From Puia dinghuensis (GTDB lineage: Bacteria; Bacteroidota; Bacteroidia; Chitinophagales; Chitinophagaceae), in NCBI GenBank assembly GCA_026224995.1, contig JAMFRX010000466.1:1-6062 (forward strand): a DNA stretch of 6,062 nt. Direction: 5' to 3'. The stretch's first letter is position 1. The number at the start of each line of letters is the position of its first letter. Positions 1 through 6,062 of the stretch are shown here, piece by piece. The notes below the pieces were generated by a model. The model was given only the letters and a program-made list of their open reading frames with translations. It was not told the origin of the DNA and ran no database searches. Made by a program: the position numbers and the translations under genes.

Positions 1-2072
1 CATTGTGTCTGGCATACCGCATGACGGGTGATACAGACTATGCCCACCGGGCAAAGGAGTTATTGTTGCAATTGGTCAACAGCGTGGCCTGGGATGGAAT
101 GGACGATCGGACACCTCGCTGGAACGCCGGACTGGCGACCGGAAAGGCCTGCTTTACTTCCTCACTGGGCTTCGATTGCCTGTATGATTACCTGCGACCG
201 GCGGAACGAAAGGAGATAGCGGAGAAGATTGTACAGTTAGGGATACAGCCTTCAGTCGGTGACTGGATATCGGCCGACCATCGGCTGCATTCACTCAATT
301 CAATGGGACATAACTGGTGGAGCGCCGTTGTTAACGAAGCAGGGGTCGCCTCGCTGGCCGTCATGAATGAAATACCCGCGGCGCATGCCTGGGCAGAGGA
401 AGTGATGCGTTCCGACAAGGAATGGTTTGCCTTTTCGGGCAGCGTGCTGGATAACAAGCCTGTAAGCTTTGATGCGGACGGCGGCTTTTATGAAAGTATC
501 GGCTATGCGAATTTCGCGTTGTCGGAATACCTTCTTTTCCGCCTGGCCTGGACGCATGTTTTAGGACCGGTGAAGATGCCGTATGATGAAATGCTGATCA
601 AGACGATGGATTGGTTTGTGCATGGCTGCTATCCCAGTAGCGATCAGCTGCAATCATTGAATTTCGGCGATTCCAATCCGTTGGGTAATGCGCAGAAGCC
701 GGTGAAGCTCATGATGGCGTTGGGCTTCCACAAGCAAAGTTTTGACTGGTACCTGCAGCAGATCAATGCAGGCGGTGGCCGTGGCGAATTCGGGTTGAGT
801 AATCCGATGGGATTGGTATATGAACCGGCGGGAACAACGAAACAGGCCGTTCTAAAGGACCCCGGGTTGGCTGCCTCCATGCTATATAAGGATATGGGTT
901 GGGCGACACTTCGTTCGTCGTGGGATACAAACGCCACATTGTTGGGCGTCAAGTGCGGCTTTACCTGGAACCATGCACACGCAGATGCGGGATCGTTCGT
1001 CTTATATCACAAAGGGAAAAACCTGCTGATCGACGGCGGGGATGTGTTTTATGGAGCGGACGAATACAGCAATTATTTTGTCCGCAGTGAGGCGCATAAT
1101 GTCATGTTGTTCAATGGCAAGGCCCAGGACCCACAGGACGAGTACCATGCGGTAAAAGATCCTGGCCACGTTTATAATCTGATGGACGGCGGATATCTGA
1201 AATATGTTTTCGCGGATGCGCAGGGACCTACTTCGCATTATTTTTTACGCAATTACCGGCATTTTCTGTGGATAGGCCGGGTGATCCTTGTCATAGACGA
1301 TGTCAAGGCGTATGAGCCGGGTAAGTTCGAATTCTTGCTGCATTTCGATAAGGAGGCAAAACAAAAAGGCCCTGATTTCGAGATCAGCGACGGCAGCGCG
1401 GGCATCCTTTTCCGGCCATTATTTCCGGAAACCCTTCCATTGGGCTATCCGCACGATTTCCCTGAGAAGATGGTGGTGGAGCAAAAAATGGGTATAAAGG
1501 ATCGTGACGCGAAAACAAAGATTCCTTATTATTCCATCTCGGCGCCTGATCCGGCGCTCCAGCAAAAGTTTATCAATGCGATCATCCTGCTCGATGAACG
1601 CAATCAGCCGGTCACTACTTTCACCGGCTCCTCGGGGGCCAATGGCAACGCGGCCCGAAGCAACCTTCCGCAGATCGAAAGACTGGAAGGAAAAGATATG
1701 ATTGGCGTTCGTATCACCCAGGATGGCAAGACCACCGATGTGTACCTTAATTTATTGGCAGACGGCAGGCTGATGCATCGCAACAGCATCAATGCATTCA
1801 ATGGCTGGGAGACGGATGCGTACATGATGGCAGTGACTTATCCGACAACCAAACCGGATGAGGTGACTGACTACTTCATCAGCAACGGCAGCTATTTGCG
1901 GAAGGACGGAAAGGTAATATTGAACTCACTATCCAAGGTATTCATGATCGTGCATGACGCACCGACACCTGACATCATCATCCAGGGACAGCCCGTCATG
2001 CACGTCAGCCTCCTGCTGGGCGGAAAGACCCATATCCTCGACAAAAGCGAAAAAACATCTGCGAATGAATAA
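1..2072 (+). CDS. Heparinase II/III-like polysaccharide lyase, 5'-partial
   Basis: Probable secreted or periplasmic lyase that cleaves a uronic-acid-containing polysaccharide by beta-elimination. The frame is open from the left edge (first full codon at base 3, a TTG read here as an internal Leu), so the signal peptide and the start of the toroid domain are missing. Numbering from base 3 gives 689 visible residues. Residues 1 to about 280 look like the alpha-helical (alpha/alpha) toroid, with GHNWW at 102-106 and a DGGFYESIGY segment whose Tyr163 or Tyr168 sits where the catalytic Tyr of such lyases is expected. Residues about 300-420 match the heparinase II/III-like domain: NHAHADAGSF carries His324, His326 and Asp328, followed by Asp344 in LLIDGG and His365 in SEAHN. 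This is the His/Asp/His pattern of the heparinase II metal site. The rest is a C-terminal beta-sandwich-like region. The stop overlaps the next gene by 8 bp. The PL family (12, 15, 17, 21 or other) and the substrate cannot be assigned by eye; the superfamily call is firm. Confidence 0.88.
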   Translation, partial: LCLAYRMTGDTDYAHRAKELLLQLVNSVAWDGMDDRTPRWNAGLATGKACFTSSLGFDCLYDYLRPAERKEIAEKIVQLGIQPSVGDWISADHRLHSLNSMGHNWWSAVVNEAGVASLAVMNEIPAAHAWAEEVMRSDKEWFAFSGSVLDNKPVSFDADGGFYESIGYANFALSEYLLFRLAWTHVLGPVKMPYDEMLIKTMDWFVHGCYPSSDQLQSLNFGDSNPLGNAQKPVKLMMALGFHKQSFDWYLQQINAGGGRGEFGLSNPMGLVYEPAGTTKQAVLKDPGLAASMLYKDMGWATLRSSWDTNATLLGVKCGFTWNHAHADAGSFVLYHKGKNLLIDGGDVFYGADEYSNYFVRSEAHNVMLFNGKAQDPQDEYHAVKDPGHVYNLMDGGYLKYVFADAQGPTSHYFLRNYRHFLWIGRVILVIDDVKAYEPGKFEFLLHFDKEAKQKGPDFEISDGSAGILFRPLFPETLPLGYPHDFPEKMVVEQKMGIKDRDAKTKIPYYSISAPDPALQQKFINAIILLDERNQPVTTFTGSSGANGNAARSNLPQIERLEGKDMIGVRITQDGKTTDVYLNLLADGRLMHRNSINAFNGWETDAYMMAVTYPTTKPDEVTDYFISNGSYLRKDGKVILNSLSKVFMIVHDAPTPDIIIQGQPVMHVSLLLGGKTHILDKSEKTSANE
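2050..2055 (+). promoter_or_regulatory. A-tract in the translation initiation region of the DUF1680 gene
   Basis: Six consecutive A residues end 9 bases before the ATG at 2065, and no purine-rich GGAGG-like motif lies in the usual window. Bacteroidota commonly initiate without Shine-Dalgarno pairing and favour A-rich upstream sequence. The tract lies inside the end of the lyase gene, so it also encodes lysines there, and a role in initiation is only inferred. Together with the signal peptide it supports 2065 over 1954 as the start. Confidence 0.3.
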
Positions 2073-3984
2073 ATTATTAATTGTGCTGCTGATGACGATA
2101 TCCCTGACTGGCCAGGCGCAATATGCCGGACAGGAGGCGGTGGCCTATCGTATTCCCATTAGTATCCCCATTAAAGCAGAAAGCTTCGACCTTCGGGATG
2201 TCCGCCTTCTCGAAAGTCCATTTATAGATAACATGACACGAGAGGGAACCTGGCTTCTTTCATTGCCTGTCGACCGTCTGCTGCATAGTTTCCGGGTCAA
2301 TGCCGGTTTGCTCACAGAAGATAAAGTCAGCAAGACGAAAATGCCGGTGCCGCTGGGAGGCTGGGAAGAATTAGACATGGAACTGCGCGGACATAGCATT
2401 GGTCATATCATGTCCGGCCTTGCCTTGCAATATGCATCCACCGGCGAAGCAGTTTTCCGGGTCAAAGGCGACAGCCTTGTTCGCGGGCTGGCGCGGGTTC
2501 AGGAAGTGTTGAACGAAGACGGCTACCTCAGTGCTTTCCCGCAAGAGTATATTGATCGGAACATCGCAGGTCAATATGTCTGGGCGCCATGGTATACACT
2601 GCATAAGCTTGTTGCAGGGTTGATCGACCAGTATTCGTATGCGGGTAATCAGGAAGCCCTTACCGTTGCGACGAAGATGGGCATGTGGGCCATGAAAAAA
2701 TTATCTGTGCTTACGCCTGAGGAACTACAGCGCATGCTCAAAAATGAATTTGGCGGGATGAATGAGGCCTGGTATAATCTCTATGCTGTTACGGGCGATA
2801 CGACCTTTAAACGGCTCGGCGACATGTTTTATCATCATGCCGTGTTGGATCCTTTGGCTTCGCAAAAGGATGATCTGCCCGGATTGCATGCCAATACCGT
2901 GATCCCGAAGATCAATGGCGAAGCACGCGAGTTTGAGCTCACCGGCGACGCTAAGGCTGAGACCATCACCCGTTATTTTTGGGACGATGTTATCCGCAAT
3001 CAGACATTTGCAATTGGCAGCAATAGCGATAAAGAACATTTTTTCGAGGCGGGGAAGATCTCCCGGCACCTGACAGGGTATACAGGAGAAACCTGTAATA
3101 CTTATAACATGCTGAAGGTGACGCGGCATTTGTTCACCTGGACGGCAGATGAGAAATATGCCGAGTATTATGAGCGGGCGCTGTACAATCATATCCTGGG
3201 ACAGCAGGACCCGGAGACGGGAATGAGCTGTTATTTCACCCCGCTGCGGCCCGGCGCCTACAAGTTATACAGTACACCCGACAGTTCTTTCTGGTGTTGC
3301 GTCGGTACCGGCTTTGAAAGTCATTCCAAATATGGGGAGGCGATTTATTACCATGACGATAAGGGGATATTCATCAATCTCTTTATTCCGTCCGTACTGA
3401 ACTGGAAGGAAAAGGGAGTAAGTCTTCGGCAGGAGACGGCCTTTCCCGACCAACCTACAACCAGCCTGATACTGGATTCTGTTTCCTCTCTGCCTTTCGC
3501 TCTTTATCTTCGCTATCCCGAATGGGCGAACAAAGGTTTGACCATTAGCATCAACGGCAAGGCCATCCCCGTCCACCAACACCCTGGTAGTTATATCCGG
3601 CTTCAACAGAAATGGCGCCGCGGCGATCGGATTAGTGTCACGTACAACATGAGTCTGCATCTGATACCCGCACCGGACGATTCCACCGTCAACGCCATCG
3701 CCTATGGACCGATTATCCTCGCAGGTGATATGGGAACAGCAGATATGCGCCGGCCTTTTCACGATCCCACCGATCCTTACGAGTATTATGATTATGACTA
3801 CCATATCCCTGCCGGCGTCAACCCTTTCCTCAACCTCAATCAGTCTCTTACGGATCGTATCCGCCCTACCGGCCGGCCCCTTGAATTCATGACGGATAAC
3901 AACATCCTGCTACAACCTTATTACCGCATCCATCGGCGCCGGACGAATGTCTACTGGATAACCAGCGACAGTAAACCACAATAA
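2065..3984 (+). CDS. Secreted DUF1680 glycoside hydrolase (GH127/GH146 type), putative beta-L-arabinofuranosidase
   Basis: Predicted exported exo-glycosidase releasing beta-L-arabinofuranose or a similar sugar. The ATG at 2065 gives 639 residues and places a signal peptide at the N-terminus (MNKLLIVLLMTISLTGQA, likely cut near residue 18). An in-frame ATG at 1954 would add 37 non-signal residues lying inside the upstream gene, so it is rejected. The (alpha/alpha)6-barrel runs from about residue 41 to 420, with GGWEELDMELRGH (98-110), NEFGGMNE (227-234) and EHFFE (324-328). GETCNTYNML supplies Glu342 and Cys344, and WCC supplies Cys411 and Cys412. By analogy with HypBA1 these are the Zn ligands, with Cys411 the likely nucleophile and Glu324 the likely acid/base. 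A beta-sandwich follows and ends in PYYRIH and VYW segments typical of the family. Length is close to HypBA1 (about 658 residues). The CCVGTGFESHSKYGE form differs from the CCPPN form of HypBA1, so GH146-like membership is possible. The gene overlaps the lyase by 8 bp and lies 4 bp before the hydrolase. Confidence 0.93.
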   Translation: MNKLLIVLLMTISLTGQAQYAGQEAVAYRIPISIPIKAESFDLRDVRLLESPFIDNMTREGTWLLSLPVDRLLHSFRVNAGLLTEDKVSKTKMPVPLGGWEELDMELRGHSIGHIMSGLALQYASTGEAVFRVKGDSLVRGLARVQEVLNEDGYLSAFPQEYIDRNIAGQYVWAPWYTLHKLVAGLIDQYSYAGNQEALTVATKMGMWAMKKLSVLTPEELQRMLKNEFGGMNEAWYNLYAVTGDTTFKRLGDMFYHHAVLDPLASQKDDLPGLHANTVIPKINGEAREFELTGDAKAETITRYFWDDVIRNQTFAIGSNSDKEHFFEAGKISRHLTGYTGETCNTYNMLKVTRHLFTWTADEKYAEYYERALYNHILGQQDPETGMSCYFTPLRPGAYKLYSTPDSSFWCCVGTGFESHSKYGEAIYYHDDKGIFINLFIPSVLNWKEKGVSLRQETAFPDQPTTSLILDSVSSLPFALYLRYPEWANKGLTISINGKAIPVHQHPGSYIRLQQKWRRGDRISVTYNMSLHLIPAPDDSTVNAIAYGPIILAGDMGTADMRRPFHDPTDPYEYYDYDYHIPAGVNPFLNLNQSLTDRIRPTGRPLEFMTDNNILLQPYYRIHRRRTNVYWITSDSKPQ

Positions 3985-3988
3985 TATT

Positions 3989-5632
3989 ATGCAACGACGC
4001 TATATTATCTCGATCTTTCTTCTGCTTGCAATCTCTGCGGGTACATCGGCGCAGGAATGGCAATGGTCAGTCGTTGTCAGCGGTGGAAAATCTAATCCCG
4101 AGGCCCGCGCCTGGCTTTGGATCCCTCCGTCCTGCAAACGAGTCAGGGCTATTATCGTTGCGCAGAACAATATGGAGGAGCTGTCCATTCTCGAAAATTC
4201 TACCTTTAGGAAAGCGATGGCCAATCTAGGCATCGCGGAGGTCTGGGTCGCCCCGCCTTTCGATCACAATTTTCGATGGACCGAGGGCGCGGGCACTGTA
4301 TTCGACCGGTTCATCGGTGACCTCGCCGATTCTTCCGGCTATGCAGAGCTAAAGAACGATCCCATCATCCCTATTGGCCATTCCGCTGCCGCCAGCTGGC
4401 CCTATTATTTTGCCGCCTGGGCTCCCGAACGTACGCTGGCCTGTATTTCTGTGAGTGGTCAATGGCCTTATTTCCGTCACCCGCAATACGCTCCGGACAT
4501 TTGGGCGAAAGATCAAAATATCGATTATATCCCATCGCTGGAAACCATGGGCGAATACGAGGCGGCCGCTACCTGGTCCACCGAGGGGCTGAAGGAACGG
4601 CAGGCGCATCCTGCTATGCCTCTGAGCATGTTGGCTTGTCCTGCAGAAAGCCATTTTGCAGCGAGCCAGAAAAAGATCGATTATATCTCTTTTTATATTC
4701 GCAAGGCCATGCACTATCGCCTGCCGGATAGTGATCCGTTACTGGGCCAGCCGGAGCTAAAAAAAATAGATCCGATACGCACGGGTTGGCTCATGGACAA
4801 ATGGCGCTATAACCAGCCGCCTGCTGCGGCGTCCGCGCCTGTAGGCAAGTATCAAGGGGATACGACGCAGGCCTTTTGGTTTTTCGATGAGGAGATGGTC
4901 CGCATGACCGAAAGGTATGAAGCGGTCTATCGGGATATGCCGGCGCCCCTGTTGGGTTACTGGCAAGACGGTAAGGCGGTACAACAAAAGAACACGCATC
5001 TCCAGGTAGAGCTCCGTTGGGTGCCGCAGGGCGACGGCATTACCTTTAACCTGCGACCGGGATTTCTGGATACCGTGCCCGGCGAAAGTCCACGACCGGC
5101 CATGTGGACCGGTCTGCCGGTGGGGGCCACTGTCGTTCATCCACAGGATGCTTCCACCATTCGTATCGAACGGGTCATCGGCCCTTTTATCAAAATAAAC
5201 GATACCAGTTTTCGGCTATCACTTGAAAAAGAGTCGGGGCCATCTCGTCGCCATACGCTTACTTTTGTTGCCGTCTATCCGGGAGATAAGGAATACAAAC
5301 CTGCGATCCAGCAAGCAGAGATGCAAGTGCCTGCCGTGAATACGGAGGGTACCGGGCAGCATATTGATTTTCCAGCTATTGCTGACAGGACTGTTAGATC
5401 CGGACCGTTGAGCTTACAGGCAAGCAGTGATGCCGGTTTGCCTGTATCCTTTTATGTATTGGAAGGCCCTGCGGAGATCGACGGCAACCGCTTAGTGTTC
5501 ACCCGGCTTCCGCCACAGAGCCGCTACCCAGTGAAGCTGACGGTGGTGGCCTGGCAGTATGGGCGGAGTACAGAACCGACAATCAGATCGGCGGAGCCGG
5601 TGGCGCGGACTTTTTATATCAAAAAATCATGA
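3989..5632 (+). CDS. Secreted alpha/beta-hydrolase-fold protein (putative carbohydrate esterase) with C-terminal Ig-like module
   Basis: A 547-residue exported protein, probably a serine esterase acting on glycan decorations (function inferred). The N-terminus MQRRYIISIFLLLAISAGTSA is a signal peptide with likely cleavage after Ala21; there is no lipobox. Residues about 35-245 resemble an alpha/beta hydrolase: ARAWLWIPPSCK (39-50), the nucleophile elbow GHSAAA with Ser132, an acid candidate Glu189 or Glu191 in GEYEAA, and a His candidate, His222, in AESHF. The order Ser-acid-His fits the fold. Ser132 is followed at S+2 by Ala rather than the usual Gly. Residues about 246-455 match no family I recognise and look beta-rich toward the end. 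Residues about 459-545 (from IDFPAIADRTV, with GLPVSFYV and VVAWQYGRS) resemble a bacterial Ig-like (MBG-type) module, often an adhesion or spacer unit. The gene lies 4 bp after the DUF1680 gene and 4 bp before a paralogue. Upstream bases are AT-rich with no Shine-Dalgarno. Substrate and catalytic activity are uncertain. Confidence 0.8.
   Translation: MQRRYIISIFLLLAISAGTSAQEWQWSVVVSGGKSNPEARAWLWIPPSCKRVRAIIVAQNNMEELSILENSTFRKAMANLGIAEVWVAPPFDHNFRWTEGAGTVFDRFIGDLADSSGYAELKNDPIIPIGHSAAASWPYYFAAWAPERTLACISVSGQWPYFRHPQYAPDIWAKDQNIDYIPSLETMGEYEAAATWSTEGLKERQAHPAMPLSMLACPAESHFAASQKKIDYISFYIRKAMHYRLPDSDPLLGQPELKKIDPIRTGWLMDKWRYNQPPAAASAPVGKYQGDTTQAFWFFDEEMVRMTERYEAVYRDMPAPLLGYWQDGKAVQQKNTHLQVELRWVPQGDGITFNLRPGFLDTVPGESPRPAMWTGLPVGATVVHPQDASTIRIERVIGPFIKINDTSFRLSLEKESGPSRRHTLTFVAVYPGDKEYKPAIQQAEMQVPAVNTEGTGQHIDFPAIADRTVRSGPLSLQASSDAGLPVSFYVLEGPAEIDGNRLVFTRLPPQSRYPVKLTVVAWQYGRSTEPTIRSAEPVARTFYIKKS
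5621..5626 (+). promoter_or_regulatory. A-tract in the translation initiation region of the second hydrolase gene
   Basis: Six A residues end 10 bases before the ATG at 5637, spaced almost as before the DUF1680 gene, and again there is no Shine-Dalgarno motif. The tract is coding (two lysines near the C-terminus of the preceding protein), so the initiation role is an inference from the known SD-independence of Bacteroidota. Confidence 0.28.
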
Positions 5633-5636
5633 GTAC

Positions 5637-6062
5637 ATGAAAAGATTATTGGGTGTATTGCTCTTATGGTGGGGAAGTCTGTCGGTCGTGGGGCAGTATC
5701 CGGGTATTTATTCCGTCTACCAATATTCGGTGGATGCCGGAGGGAGGATCGCTTACCTGTGGATTCCGCCCAAATGTAAGTATGTGCGGGGCGTTATTAT
5801 TTCCCTGTCCAATTTACTGGAGCGGAACTGGCTGGAAGACTCTCTGATCCGCCGGACGGCTGCCGAAGAAGGATTGGGGATCATATGGGTAGGGCCGGGT
5901 AGGAACACGGTGCTCACGGCAGACATGAAACCGGGCGCCGGCGACGTCCTCGAAAAAATGCTGTCGGACCTGGCGGGTGAGTCGGGCTATGCCGAAATTG
6001 CCCGGGCGCCAATTATTGCCATGGGGCATTCCGCCAATGGGCAGTTTGCCTGGAATGTCGCC
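5637..6062 (+). CDS. Second secreted alpha/beta-hydrolase-like protein, paralogue of the preceding gene, 3'-partial
   Basis: The frame opens at the ATG at 5637 and stays open for 142 codons to the right edge. The predicted signal peptide is MKRLLGVLLLWWGSLSVVG, cleaved near residue 19-20. Residues 37-90 align without gaps to residues 39-92 of the preceding protein with 22 of 54 identical by hand count, including the shared LWIPP-x-CK block. GYAEIARAPIIAMGHSAN places the putative nucleophile at Ser132, the same residue number as in the neighbour. The elbow reads G-H-S-A-N-G here against G-H-S-A-A-A there. The acid and His of the triad lie beyond the window, so catalytic competence cannot be judged, nor whether the middle region and Ig-like module are also present. 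It starts 4 bp after the preceding stop and is probably cotranscribed. Likely role: esterase or acyl hydrolase in the same glycan pathway (inference). The reading frame and paralogy are well supported. Confidence 0.82.
   Translation, partial: MKRLLGVLLLWWGSLSVVGQYPGIYSVYQYSVDAGGRIAYLWIPPKCKYVRGVIISLSNLLERNWLEDSLIRRTAAEEGLGIIWVGPGRNTVLTADMKPGAGDVLEKMLSDLAGESGYAEIARAPIIAMGHSANGQFAWNVA

Noticed and set aside
3..5. TTG at the left edge as the start of the lyase
   Set aside because: The sequence begins in the middle of a helical toroid domain without a signal peptide, so the codon is an internal Leu and the gene continues upstream.
1954..2064. In-frame upstream ATG extending the DUF1680 protein by 37 residues
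   Set aside because: The extra residues are Ser/Thr/Arg-rich, unlike the family, lie within the lyase gene in another frame, and bury an obvious signal peptide that starts at 2065.
2725..3192. 155-codon open frame on the - strand
   Set aside because: It lies opposite the conserved catalytic core of the DUF1680 gene and shows no motif of its own.
3265..3804. 179-codon open frame on the - strand
   Set aside because: It lies wholly opposite the well-supported DUF1680 gene, has no recognisable domain, and is best explained as an antisense shadow of biased codon use.
3985..3988. Promoter or terminator between the DUF1680 and hydrolase genes
   Set aside because: Only 4 bases separate the genes; there is no hairpin with a T-run and no room for a promoter outside coding sequence.
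4757..5140. 127-codon open frame on the - strand opposite the first hydrolase
   Set aside because: No recognisable domain, composition rich in Arg, Pro and Gly as expected of antisense to a coding strand, and no separate start signal.
5653..5847. 64-codon open frame on the + strand near the right end
   Set aside because: It is out of frame with the open frame from 5637, which has a signal peptide, clear paralogy to the preceding gene and a nucleophile elbow.
1..6062. tRNA, rRNA, CRISPR arrays, insertion sequences or long direct/inverted repeats
   Set aside because: Nothing resembling these was seen on either strand by eye, and coding density is near total. A covariance-model or repeat search was not possible here.

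Overview
The window looks like part of a polysaccharide-utilisation region from a Bacteroidota bacterium, plausibly a soil or plant-associated Chitinophagaceae- or Sphingobacteriia-like lineage. That placement is an inference. It rests on the protein families present (a heparinase II/III-type lyase beside a DUF1680 glycosidase), on predicted export signals on all three genes whose start is visible, on the lack of Shine-Dalgarno motifs with short A-rich stretches before starts, and on a mid-range GC content. No 16S rRNA or other taxonomic marker is present.

Layout: all coding sequence is on the + strand and almost every base is coding. (1) 1-2072 holds a heparinase II/III-like polysaccharide lyase, cut by the left edge of the window. 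(2) 2065-3984 holds a complete, secreted DUF1680 protein (GH127/GH146 type, putative beta-L-arabinofuranosidase) whose metal-site and nucleophile residues are intact. (3) 3989-5632 holds a complete, secreted alpha/beta-hydrolase-like protein with a long uncharacterised middle region and a C-terminal bacterial Ig-like module. (4) 5637-6062 holds the first 142 codons of a second, paralogous alpha/beta hydrolase, cut by the right edge. The junctions are an 8-bp overlap, a 4-bp gap and a 4-bp gap, so the four genes almost certainly form one transcription unit. No promoter, terminator, RNA gene, mobile element, CRISPR array or long repeat was seen, and no stretch over 300 bases lacks a gene.

Working model (inference): the proteins are exported to the periplasm or beyond, where the lyase cleaves a uronic-acid-containing glycan, the DUF1680 enzyme removes L-arabinofuranose or a related sugar, and the two hydrolases probably act as esterases on acyl or methyl decorations. 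Pectin-like or arabinogalactan-like plant glycans would fit, but the substrate cannot be read from the sequence. SusC/SusD, regulators and sulfatases are not in this window. The least familiar part is the tandem pair of divergent secreted hydrolases with unusual nucleophile elbows, together with the composite architecture of the first of them.
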